Shown: piece by piece, positions 25,089 through 32,767 of the stretch
Layout of the letters: each line of letters opens with the position of its first letter
How positions within the stretch are numbered: the first letter of the stretch is position 1
Assembly: GCA_025354865.1 (NCBI GenBank)
Contig: JANXMB010000054.1
Coordinates: 1 to 59,680 of the forward strand
Reading direction: 5' to 3'
DNA length: 59,680 bases
Origin: Acetobacteraceae bacterium
GTDB taxonomy: Bacteria; Pseudomonadota; Alphaproteobacteria; Acetobacterales; Acetobacteraceae
Program-made: the position numbers and the translations under genes
Notes under the pieces: model-generated
Told to the model about the DNA's origin: nothing
Seen by the model: the letters and a program-made list of their open reading frames with translations, nothing else
Databases searched by the model: none

Positions 25089-26240
25089 ATGCTGATCGAA
25101 CGGGCACGCGCGCTGGTGCCGGCCCTGGCGGCGCGCGCCACGAGGACGGAGGCGGATCGACGCGTGCCGGTGGAAACCCTGGCAGAATACCGCCAGTCCG
25201 GCATCCTCCGCGCCCTACAACCACGGCGGTTCGGCGGCGCCCAGCAGGCGTTTTCGGTGTTTTCCGAGATCGTGGAAATCCTCGCGGAGGGCTGCGCATC
25301 CAGCGCCTGGGTCTATGCCGTACTCGGCGAACACCAATGGATCGTCGCCTGCATGTCGGACCAGGCACAGACCGACGTATGGGGCGATGCGCCGGAGGCG
25401 GTGGTGTCGTCGTCGCTGGCGCCGCGTAATAACGGCGTGCCGGTGGCTGGCGGATGGCGCCTGAGCGGCGACTTCCCATTCTCCTCGGGCTGCGACCACG
25501 CCCAATGGGCGATCCTCGGCGCTCGGGCCGAGGACTCCGCCGGCAACAGGCCGACCCGCTACATGCTGGTGCCGATGGCGCAGGTGGAAATCGTCGACGA
25601 TTGGCACGTGCTGGGGCTGCGCGGGACCGGCAGCAAGACGTTGCGTTTGAACGACGTATTCGTGCCGGCGCACCGCACCGTGCTACTCGGCGACCTGCTC
25701 GCCGGCACAACCCCCGGTTCGGCGATTCTGCCGGGATACAGCCTGCTGCGTGCCCCGCGCGGCTTCCTGGTGCCGTTTTCCTTGCCGTCGGTGACGTTTT
25801 CCCTGGCGCGCAAGGCGCTGGCGATGGTGCCGGCGGCGCTGCAATCGCGCCTGTCGCGCGGCACCCGCGATCTGGTCGAGTCGGAGGTTGTGCAACTGCA
25901 TCTGGCCGAGGCCGGCGGCGATATCGACCTCGCCTCCCTAATCGTGCGCAGCCGGCGGACCGAGAGCATGGCGCTACTGGAATCCGGCCGAGCGGTCACC
26001 GTCGCCGATGCCGCCCGCAATCGCCGGGATGTGTCGTATGCGGCCGAGATGGTGCGGCGCGGGGTGGAGCGTCTGGTGGAAATCGCGGGATCGCGCACCA
26101 TGCGCAACGACGACCCGCTGCAACCGATCCTGCGCGACGTCACGACAATTGCGACCCATGCCGTGGTGTCGCGGCAGATAAACTACATCCCCTACGGCCG
26201 CACGATGCTGGGCTTGCCGCCGCTGCCAGGGGAAGCATAG
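25089..26240 (+). CDS. Acyl-CoA-dehydrogenase-fold flavin monooxygenase (HsaA/group D-like)
   Basis: The 383-residue protein has the acyl-CoA dehydrogenase fold but matches oxygenase components such as HsaA/HpaH-like group D flavin monooxygenases: VPVETLAEYRQSGILRALQPRRFGG, GCASSAWVYAVLGEHQWI, SGDFPFSSGCDHAQW and RGTGSKTLRLNDVFVPAHR. It would use reduced flavin from a partner reductase, which is not in the window. The C-terminal half ends QINYIPYGRTMLGLPPLPG. It is in an operon with the upstream GST and convergent with the FKBP gene, so the pair may act on one aromatic or steroid-like substrate. Confidence 0.85.
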   Translation: MLIERARALVPALAARATRTEADRRVPVETLAEYRQSGILRALQPRRFGGAQQAFSVFSEIVEILAEGCASSAWVYAVLGEHQWIVACMSDQAQTDVWGDAPEAVVSSSLAPRNNGVPVAGGWRLSGDFPFSSGCDHAQWAILGARAEDSAGNRPTRYMLVPMAQVEIVDDWHVLGLRGTGSKTLRLNDVFVPAHRTVLLGDLLAGTTPGSAILPGYSLLRAPRGFLVPFSLPSVTFSLARKALAMVPAALQSRLSRGTRDLVESEVVQLHLAEAGGDIDLASLIVRSRRTESMALLESGRAVTVADAARNRRDVSYAAEMVRRGVERLVEIAGSRTMRNDDPLQPILRDVTTIATHAVVSRQINYIPYGRTMLGLPPLPGEA

Positions 26241-26264
26241 CGGCGGAAGCTTAGCGCCTATCGA

Positions 26265-26600
26265 TCAACCGACCGCCAGCAGTTCCACGTCGAACACCAA
26301 AGTGGCGTTCGGGGGGATAACGCCGCCGGCACCGCGCGCGCCGTAGCCTTTTTCCGGCGGAATCGTCAGCGTGCGCTGCCCGCCGACCTTCATGCCGGCC
26401 ACGCCCTCGTCCCAACCGGCGATCACCTGCCCGGCACCCAGGCCGAAACGGAACGGCTGGCCGCGATCGCGGGAGCTATCGAATTTGCCGCCCTTCTTGT
26501 CGGCAGCCGCATCGTCGAACAGCCAGCCGGTGTAGTGCACGGCCACATCCATGCCCGCCTCTGCAACGTCGCCGTCGCCGATTTTCACGTCCTCGATCAT
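26265..26600 (-). CDS. FKBP-type peptidyl-prolyl cis-trans isomerase
   Basis: The 111-residue single-domain protein has the complete FKBP core: [70 protein letters not shown] and LVFDVELL. These contain the aromatic and acidic residues of the prolyl pocket. It has no signal peptide and so is cytoplasmic. It lies 22 bases after the alpha/beta hydrolase gene on the same strand. Confidence 0.95.
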   Translation of the reverse strand: MIEDVKIGDGDVAEAGMDVAVHYTGWLFDDAAADKKGGKFDSSRDRGQPFRFGLGAGQVIAGWDEGVAGMKVGGQRTLTIPPEKGYGARGAGGVIPPNATLVFDVELLAVG

Positions 26601-26622
26601 CGTTCTGTCCTTACGTATGAAG

Positions 26623-27867
26623 TCAGCCTTGTAGCTCAGTCAGGATCGGCAGCAAGTACTCGGCGAACAATTTGGGGTTCTCGGCAAAGGGGAAATGGCC
26701 GATGCCTTGCATGGCCTGGAACCGCACGCCGGGGATTTTAGCGGCAGTCGCCTCGGACAATTCCACGGTGCAGGAGTAATCGTATTCGCCTGTCAGCATG
26801 AACAGGCGGCAGCGATTGGTATCGATGCGGCCGACCCGGTCCCGCGCATCCCAATCGCCCGAGTAGAACGCGATGTCGCCGAAAAACACCTGCGGCCCGC
26901 CTTGGCCGTAGTGCCAGGCGATCTGCTCCACATACTCGGCCGGGCTTTGCGGCGCGCTGAGCGCCCGTATCCACTCCGGCACGAATTGCGCCTGATTGAC
27001 ATGCGGATGCGCGGCCCAGACGGTCTGGCGCTGGTTGATTTTGTCGCAGGCCTCGCAGGCCACAATGCCAGCGAACGCCTCAGGGTGGCGGTAGGCGAGT
27101 TCGAGGCAGATCTCGCCCGACATCGACGCGCCCAGGGCGATCGGCCGGTCGAGGCCGGCCGCCGCGACAAAACCCATGATCAATTCGACATAGAGATCGG
27201 TATCGAGCCGCCACGAACCCTGGATCGCCCCTTCCGGCGGCGGCGATTTGCCGTGCCAGGGCAGATCGAACGACACCAGTCGATGGTTCGCAACAATGCG
27301 CGGATCGGCCATCAGCCCGTGGAACTGCCGCCCGTCGGCGCCAGCGGTGTGCATACAAAGCACCGCCTGCCCGGTGCCGGCCGATTCGCTGTAAATCTGG
27401 TAGACGACGCCGCGCACCTTCACCGGCACATAGCGCCCGGTGACGGCGGGGATGGCGCGATCCCCCTCGCGCGGGTGCAACGACACCGGCACCGGCAGGG
27501 GGCGGCCGAGCACTAACCACTTGCCGATTTCGAGGATGCGGCGGGCGATGTGGGCATGCTGCATGAACGCAAGTTGGTCGCCCTGGATGGCAAATTCGGG
27601 CAGCCGATACATCATGGCGAAGATTCCATGATGATGCCGGGGCGGCATGGGTTCGAGGAACTTCGACCACAGCGCGGCGGGTGCCGACAGGGTGAAGGCC
27701 GGTGTGCCGCCATCGGCCGCGACCCGCCCCTCGACCAGTTCGAAGACGCTCGTGGCATCGTCGCAGGCGACCGCGAAACACGCATTCCAGGGGCCGGCCC
27801 AGCCGATCAGGACGGCGTCGGCGGCGCAGGCCTGCCGCCATACAGCGATATCGGGAAACAGGTTCAT
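26623..27867 (-). CDS. Alpha/beta hydrolase with an N-terminal accessory domain
   Basis: The 414-residue protein has a roughly 150-residue N-terminal domain ([20 protein letters not shown], later [14 protein letters not shown]) and then an alpha/beta hydrolase domain. The nucleophile elbow is LGASMSGEI (serine present, last small residue serine), the acid is in LTGEYDYSC and the histidine is in [11 protein letters not shown]. The N-terminal part looks SCP2/steroid-carrier-like in its strand pattern, but that is a weak impression. Its ATG overlaps the stop of the upstream dehydrogenase by four bases, implying the two act together, probably on a hydroxy or acyl intermediate. Confidence 0.85.
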   Translation of the reverse strand: MNLFPDIAVWRQACAADAVLIGWAGPWNACFAVACDDATSVFELVEGRVAADGGTPAFTLSAPAALWSKFLEPMPPRHHHGIFAMMYRLPEFAIQGDQLAFMQHAHIARRILEIGKWLVLGRPLPVPVSLHPREGDRAIPAVTGRYVPVKVRGVVYQIYSESAGTGQAVLCMHTAGADGRQFHGLMADPRIVANHRLVSFDLPWHGKSPPPEGAIQGSWRLDTDLYVELIMGFVAAAGLDRPIALGASMSGEICLELAYRHPEAFAGIVACEACDKINQRQTVWAAHPHVNQAQFVPEWIRALSAPQSPAEYVEQIAWHYGQGGPQVFFGDIAFYSGDWDARDRVGRIDTNRCRLFMLTGEYDYSCTVELSEATAAKIPGVRFQAMQGIGHFPFAENPKLFAEYLLPILTELQG

Positions 27868-28739
27868 TGCGGGTCGATGACCTCCAGCACGACGGGATGG
27901 TATTGGTCGCCATGGCCTGCCGCCTCGGCCTGCTTCAAGCGTTCCATCGTCAGATTGGCGGCCTTCAGGTCGATGCCCGCATCTGCGGCCATTTCCAGTG
28001 CGTAGGACAGGTCTTTGATCGAGTAGCGGACCGAAAACGCGCGCTCCGGATAATTGCGCGGCACCATGGATTTCAGCCCGTGGTTGCGCAGCACGAAACT
28101 ATCGCCGGAACCCACCGCCATAATCGGCAGCAGCACATCGGCCGGCACGCCGTTGCGCCGGCCCAGAGCGATCGCCTCGGCCAAAGCGGCGGTGTGCTGG
28201 AACACCAGCATATTGTTCAGGATTTTCACCACCTGACCGCATCCGATCGGCCCGCAATGGCTGACGTCGGACCCCATGGTTTCCAGAATCGGGCGCACAT
28301 ATGCGAACGTGGACTCCGATGCGCCGACCATGATGCTGAGTTCGCCGCGCGACGCGGCCTCGCGCGTGCGTGCGACGGGGGCATCCGCAAACAGCACGCC
28401 CTTCGCCTCCAACCGCGCCCCGATTGATCTTGTAGCCGCCACCGACGACGTGCTGGTATCCACAATGCACTGGCCCGCGCGCAGATGCGGCTCCAACTGA
28501 GCAACCACCGATTGCATCGCTTTGCCATCGGGCAGCGAGAACAGAATGACCTCGCACTGCGCCGCCAGTTCCTCGGGACTGGCGGCTTTTACGCCATGTT
28601 CCGCGAGTCGAGCCAAGGGGGCCGGATTGAGGTCGTAGGCGAAAACGGTCTTGCCGGAACGGCGGGCCAAATGGCCGCACATCGGTTCCCCCATCACGCC
28701 TAGTCCGATAAATCCAATGGTTTCAATTCGCGTTGCCAT
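27864..28739 (-). CDS. 3-hydroxyisobutyrate / tartronate-semialdehyde reductase-type beta-hydroxyacid dehydrogenase
   Basis: The 291-residue NAD(P)-dependent enzyme has the Rossmann motif GFIGLGVMGEPM at residues 9-20, the substrate-binding FADAPVARTREAASRGELSIMVG, and the catalytic lysine at 172 in GCGQVVKILNNML. These fit the beta-hydroxyacid dehydrogenase family. The specific substrate is not determinable. The start at 28739 (MATRIETIGFIG) is chosen because the frame further upstream runs into palindromic element copy 3. It is the first gene of a unit with the hydrolase and perhaps FKBP. Confidence 0.92.
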   Translation of the reverse strand: MATRIETIGFIGLGVMGEPMCGHLARRSGKTVFAYDLNPAPLARLAEHGVKAASPEELAAQCEVILFSLPDGKAMQSVVAQLEPHLRAGQCIVDTSTSSVAATRSIGARLEAKGVLFADAPVARTREAASRGELSIMVGASESTFAYVRPILETMGSDVSHCGPIGCGQVVKILNNMLVFQHTAALAEAIALGRRNGVPADVLLPIMAVGSGDSFVLRNHGLKSMVPRNYPERAFSVRYSIKDLSYALEMAADAGIDLKAANLTMERLKQAEAAGHGDQYHPVVLEVIDPQ

Positions 28740-28856
28740 GCGGTGCATTCTCCCGTTCCTCAGACCACTCTTGGTCAGGCGTTGGTCGCTGTCAAAGTGC
28801 GTTACAAATGCTTGCGGCCCGGGCGCACCTACCTTAATTGATGTGCGGCAATTCAC

Positions 28857-28966
28857 TAGTGGCCCGATCCTAACGCTTGAGTCCCAAGCATTCGGTGAAT
28901 CGGCCCACCAAATCAAAGCCTAGCAGTCGGAATCCGACGGTTCTTTTCGTCGGATTCCGACTGCTA
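28857..28966 (-). mobile_element. Palindromic MITE-like element, copy 3 (inverted)
   Basis: This copy is in the opposite orientation to copies 1 and 2. Read on the minus strand it has hairpin A (TAGCAGTCGGAATCCGACG, loop AAAAGAAC, matching right arm), the same GGCTTTGATTTGG linker as copy 1, and hairpin B with GTGGGCCGATTCACC as in copy 2. CTAG flanks both ends on the plus strand. The outer end of hairpin A is CAG instead of TGG on both arms, again keeping base pairing. It lies in the 265-base gap between the dehydrogenase and the WcbI-like gene. Confidence 0.85.
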
Positions 28967-29004
28967 GGTCGCCTGCCGTTCCGCGTGCCTGAAAGGCTTC
29001 TCGT

Positions 29005-30318
29005 TTGGAATCCGCGTTTATCTTCGGGCAAGTTGGCAATATGGCGGACGCCCTGGGCGCCGGCTGGTCCATCGAGGACAATTACGCCTGGGCGATCGGT
29101 TACGAGAGCAAGCTGACCCTGCCGTTGCCGGGCAACGACAAACCCTACGTCATGCGTTTCACATTGCACCCGTTGCTCGATCCCGCCGGGCGCAAAAGCC
29201 AGCGCATTGTGTTTCTGGCCGGCGCCGATGTGCTGGGTCGTTTCGAAATCTCGGACCGCACCACGATCGATTTTGCCCTGCCGGTCGCGCTGACCGCCGG
29301 TCTGGATCGTATCGAACTAACGCTGGTGCATCCCGACGCCCTGCGGCCGACCGATTTTCTGCCAACGCCGGACACGCGATGGCTGGCGCTGTGCTTCCAT
29401 TCCGCCGGGCTAGTTCAGGAAGACGTCGCAACCGCTGACCAGGACGCCATCGGCGCCAGCACGAGCCTGCCGACCGTTATCGTCGCCGGCAATTATTATG
29501 CTTTGCAACTGTCCCGCATCGCCGGCGCCCTGCCATCGTTGCGCGGTAAAATGCAGGTACAATATGTCGATACGCATCCATCCCTCGCCTACTCCGCCCA
29601 CACGCGCCCCCACGACGCGTTTGCTCGGGCCCAGGTCTGCTGGCTGCAAAACGGGGTTGGCATCGGCGCCACGGTGCAGGCAATTCGGGATGCCCTGCCC
29701 GCAGACTGTGCCATCCGGCGTTTCGCAATCCCGGAAATGCACGCGTTCTGGCCGTTCCTCAGCGCCGATCCGCGCGCGGTTCGCGAACCCGACCGGTATA
29801 TCCCGGCACGATACGGTTTCGGCGATCGCATCGCGGCGGGACTGACGCATTACCCCATGGCCGACGATTTGTTGCCGGTCATTTACGATGGTCTGGCGCA
29901 GAAGGAGATGCCGGACCTCGATGCGTTGCTGGCCATGGATGCGATGAACTGGAAACGGTTGGACTCGCGCGCCGACGTGAAGCTCGCGCCGTATTTGCAG
30001 GCCGCCGTGCGGCGCGATCGGGTGTTCAACGCCCCCACGATCCCCGGCCCGGCCCTTATGCGGGTTCTCGCGGAACGTCTGCTGGATTGCCCCGTGCTGA
30101 ACGCCCACCTGCCGGCCGATGTCCGGGTGGCCGACCTCGATACCGCGACGCAAGGGTTCACCGGCCGGCGGGAGGAACTGCCGATCCATCCGGCGATCGC
30201 CGCGCATTTCGGGCTCGCATGGTGGAAGCCCGGGCATCGATATCGCTGGCATGCCAACAGCACGACCTTCGAAGAGTATATCGTGGATTACATCCGCTGG
30301 ACGGCATGGCGCCCGTGA
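29005..30318 (+). CDS. WcbI-like polysaccharide modification protein with N-terminal beta-sandwich module
   Basis: The 437-residue protein has two parts. Residues about 15-125 (AGWSIEDNYAWAIGYESKL, then FLAGADVLGRFEI and FLPTPDTRWLALCFHS) form a beta-rich module also seen at the end of the 31480-32625 protein. Residues about 150-430 resemble WcbI-type putative polysaccharide acyltransferases, with VIVAGNYYALQLSRIAGAL at the first strand, LQNGVGIG in the middle and the common end WHANSTTFEEYIVDYIRW. The family's usual N-C-Q near the first strand reads N-Y-Y here. TTG 29005 is the first in-frame start after a stop at 28990; ATG 29041 is an alternative. It overlaps the next gene by 13 bases. Confidence 0.75.
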   Translation: MESAFIFGQVGNMADALGAGWSIEDNYAWAIGYESKLTLPLPGNDKPYVMRFTLHPLLDPAGRKSQRIVFLAGADVLGRFEISDRTTIDFALPVALTAGLDRIELTLVHPDALRPTDFLPTPDTRWLALCFHSAGLVQEDVATADQDAIGASTSLPTVIVAGNYYALQLSRIAGALPSLRGKMQVQYVDTHPSLAYSAHTRPHDAFARAQVCWLQNGVGIGATVQAIRDALPADCAIRRFAIPEMHAFWPFLSADPRAVREPDRYIPARYGFGDRIAAGLTHYPMADDLLPVIYDGLAQKEMPDLDALLAMDAMNWKRLDSRADVKLAPYLQAAVRRDRVFNAPTIPGPALMRVLAERLLDCPVLNAHLPADVRVADLDTATQGFTGRREELPIHPAIAAHFGLAWWKPGHRYRWHANSTTFEEYIVDYIRWTAWRP

Positions 30319-31163
30319 CACGTTCGATCCTGATCTATGCGAATTGCCAGGGCGAGGAGTTGATGCTCACCGGCCGCTATCTGCAAAGCTTCGCCAGCGA
30401 CATCGTGTTCAAATGGATTCCGGCGCACAAGGTGACGGCGTTGGAATGGGAAACCGCTTACGGCCCCGATTTCATGCGCGATGTCGTCGCGATCTGGGAA
30501 CAGGTGGAAAGCGGGCAACCGACGGTGCATCGCGCGGCGCTGCATCAGCGGCGACCGAAAGATTGCGAGATCGTGAAATTTCCGCCGCTCAGCGCCCTGT
30601 TCCTCTGGCCGTTCTCCGGCAACGATCCCCGTGTGGCAGCGGATCCGGATCGTTACCCCTGGCCGGACTCCATCGGCGCCGTGCTGTCCACGGAAACCCT
30701 GGACGACGATGCGCTGTTCGATCGTTACATGGAACTGACAACCGAGCGCATGCCGGATTTGAACCGCCGGTTGCGGATCGATGCCGGGCGGTGGGCGGCG
30801 ACGGATGCGCTGGCGGACATTCAGATGGGCGAATGGGTGGCGCAGAATTTCCGCTCGACCAAGCTGTTCCATACCTCGGGCCACATTGCCAGCGCCGCCA
30901 CTTCCCGGCTGTTCAAGCAGTTGCTGAACGCGACCCGCAGCCTGGACCGGCGGCGGATCGGCACGGCGCTGGCGGAAACGGATACGTTGCTGCGGCGCCA
31001 CCAGGGGCAGGATTTCGAATGCGTGCCGATCCACCCGCTGGTTGCCGCAAACCTCGATCTGCGGTGGTACGACCCCGACGCGCTGTATCGCTGGCATGGG
31101 CACGAATGGACGTTCCGCCAATACGTTCTGCACTATATCCGCTGGCTGCCCTATATGGACTAA
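30306..31163 (+). CDS. WcbI-like putative polysaccharide acyltransferase
   Basis: The 285-residue protein matches the WcbI family more directly: SILIYANCQGEELMLTGRYLQ carries the family N-C-Q at the first strand, followed by IPAHKVTALEW and a fold that ends WHGHEWTFRQYVLHYIRWLPY, the same C-terminal pattern as the preceding protein. WcbI from Burkholderia pseudomallei binds coenzyme A and is needed for capsule modification; here an acyl carrier protein gene follows after 49 bases, so the donor may be an acyl-ACP. The start at 30306 overlaps the previous stop and implies coupling. Confidence 0.75.
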   Translation: MAPVTRSILIYANCQGEELMLTGRYLQSFASDIVFKWIPAHKVTALEWETAYGPDFMRDVVAIWEQVESGQPTVHRAALHQRRPKDCEIVKFPPLSALFLWPFSGNDPRVAADPDRYPWPDSIGAVLSTETLDDDALFDRYMELTTERMPDLNRRLRIDAGRWAATDALADIQMGEWVAQNFRSTKLFHTSGHIASAATSRLFKQLLNATRSLDRRRIGTALAETDTLLRRHQGQDFECVPIHPLVAANLDLRWYDPDALYRWHGHEWTFRQYVLHYIRWLPYMD

Positions 31164-31212
31164 ATCGCCCGCCATCCGCATAACGCCGCCGACCCTATCG
31201 AGAGAGACCATT

Positions 31213-31446
31213 ATGGCCACCAACGACCTGCTTGCGACGATCGCCGGAACGCTGGGCATTCCTCCGGCCGAGGTCACCGAGGCGTCGGACATGACCAACA
31301 CCCGCAAATGGGACAGCCTGCGGCAGGTCATGCTGATGACCGAGCTGGAAACCGCTTATGGCATCGAGTTGACCGACGAGCAGATGACGGAAGCGACGTC
31401 GGTGACAAAAATCCGCGCCGTCCTACAAAGCCACGGCGTCGCGTAA
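31213..31446 (+). CDS. Free-standing acyl carrier protein
   Basis: The 77-residue protein is an ACP: four-helix pattern with TRKWDSLRQVMLMTELETAYG, where the serine after aspartate (about residue 35) is the 4'-phosphopantetheine site, and a final ATSVTKIRAVLQSHG helix. It is a specialised ACP, not the fatty-acid AcpP, judged from its sequence and its position between WcbI-like and FkbH-like genes. FkbH proteins load glyceryl or similar C3 units onto such ACPs in polyketide pathways. ATG 31213 has a GAGAGA site. Confidence 0.9.
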   Translation: MATNDLLATIAGTLGIPPAEVTEASDMTNTRKWDSLRQVMLMTELETAYGIELTDEQMTEATSVTKIRAVLQSHGVA

Positions 31447-31464
31447 TACCGGTCGGCTACACTT

Positions 31465-31480
31465 GGCCGCATTCGCGGCC
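31465..31480. terminator. Possible bidirectional terminator between convergent genes
   Basis: GGCCGC-ATTC-GCGGCC is a perfect 6-bp hairpin in the 33-base gap between the ACP stop and the convergent DUF1796-like gene's stop. There is no clear T run on either side, so terminator function is uncertain. Confidence 0.35.
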
Positions 31481-32625
31481 TACCCCAGCTGAGCGCAGAC
31501 CAGCGATATCGTGCGAAACGCGATCGCTAGGCGGCGTTCGTCGTTCTCCCCGGCGACATCGCGCGGGCTTGCGGCGCAGGGGTGTTCCAGCAGAATTTCC
31601 ACGGTTTCGCGACCCTGCACCAGATCGCCCGGCACGGAACAACCGACCATGCCGCGTTCGAGGACTTCGAACCGATGGACCGGGGTGCCATTGATCGACA
31701 CTGCCAGGGTCTGCCGCGGCACCGACGGCGGCGCCATGTATGGGATCACGTCCATCTCCAGCCAATAATCGCTGGCGACCGGCGGGGCGTCGATCGTCAG
31801 CAGGCTGCGATCCTCGATCGACCAGGTGAACCCGTTCTCCGGCTTCGACCACCCAAATCCGGTGCTGGGTTCGGAATTGCCGTCTGCCCCGAAGGTCAGA
31901 TCCACGCGCGCAGGCGGGTCGGCGTGCGGGCGCGGCGGGGGCGCGGCCTCGGCCGAACCGGCATGGCGCGCGGGCCAGAGGGTCCAGGCGCGGCGCAGAA
32001 CGGTCAGCCAGGTTTCGGTGTCGAGATTGGGGACGTTGTCGCGCGGCGCCAGCCACTTCACGTAGCCGACCATGAAGGCGCGATCGATGACAACGACGCT
32101 GCCGGGCGGATGGCCGGGGCAGGCTTGCGTGACCCACAGCAAGGTGGATGGCCCAAAGCGCGACAGGGCGGCCCTGAGATCGACGAGGTCGGCGGCGCTC
32201 AAGGGCTCGTTCTGGCGGAAAACGAAAATCTTCTCGGGGGCTTCGAGGTCGTCGAGGAACGCATCGACCAGGAAGCGCACGTTCCTTATATGCCGACGAT
32301 GCAGGGCTTCGGGGTCGTCGTCGCCGATTTTCACATTGGCGTGATAGATGAAATCGTACTTGGCGAGCTTCACCATATACTCGCCGTTCTCCGGCTGAAT
32401 GTGCACATATTCCGGATCGGCCATGCCTTCGAACCGCGCATCCATACCGCGCAGCAAATGCCGCAGCGGTGCCCCGGCGAAACGGAATAGGCCAAGGGGT
32501 TCGGCCCCGGCCATGCGTTGGACGAGGCCGAGTTCGCAGTTGTCGCCGAGGCTTTTGAATTGCAGCACCAGATCGCGATCGCTCAAAGCAGCGACCGCAG
32601 GTGCGATGTCGGACAACTGGTTCAT
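31480..32625 (-). CDS. DUF1796-like papain-type protein with C-terminal beta-sandwich module
   Basis: The 381-residue protein starts with VLQFKSLGDNCELGLVQRMAG, the S-L-G-x-N-C signature of DUF1796-type putative cysteine peptidases; the histidine in YDFIYHANVKIG and later acidic residues could complete a papain-like set. A linker rich in Pro/Ala (about residues 240-265) leads to a C-terminal module, FGWSKPENGFTWSIEDRSLL and VSINGTPVHRFEVLE, related to the N-terminus of the 29005 protein. The start at 32625 is preferred to 32697 because homology begins right after it. It is convergent with the ACP gene and divergent from the FkbH-like gene. It may be a transferase or peptidase acting on the same glycan. 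Confidence 0.75.
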   Translation of the reverse strand: MNQLSDIAPAVAALSDRDLVLQFKSLGDNCELGLVQRMAGAEPLGLFRFAGAPLRHLLRGMDARFEGMADPEYVHIQPENGEYMVKLAKYDFIYHANVKIGDDDPEALHRRHIRNVRFLVDAFLDDLEAPEKIFVFRQNEPLSAADLVDLRAALSRFGPSTLLWVTQACPGHPPGSVVVIDRAFMVGYVKWLAPRDNVPNLDTETWLTVLRRAWTLWPARHAGSAEAAPPPRPHADPPARVDLTFGADGNSEPSTGFGWSKPENGFTWSIEDRSLLTIDAPPVASDYWLEMDVIPYMAPPSVPRQTLAVSINGTPVHRFEVLERGMVGCSVPGDLVQGRETVEILLEHPCAASPRDVAGENDERRLAIAFRTISLVCAQLG

Positions 32626-32767
32626 GACGTCGTTGCACTTTCTTGCTGGCGGCCAGCCCGCTGCGCATCGATATACCCCGAGGCAAGCGGTCTTCACAAC
32701 GCGATAGCGCAGGGATCCGGAACGGCTCTATAAGAGGGGCGAAAAAAAATTGGAAGGGACCCCCTGC

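Noticed and set aside
32626-32767. A clear divergent promoter pair between the DUF1796-like and FkbH-like genes.
   Set aside because: TATAAG and TATATC elements are present but no -35 sequence at proper spacing was found on either strand.
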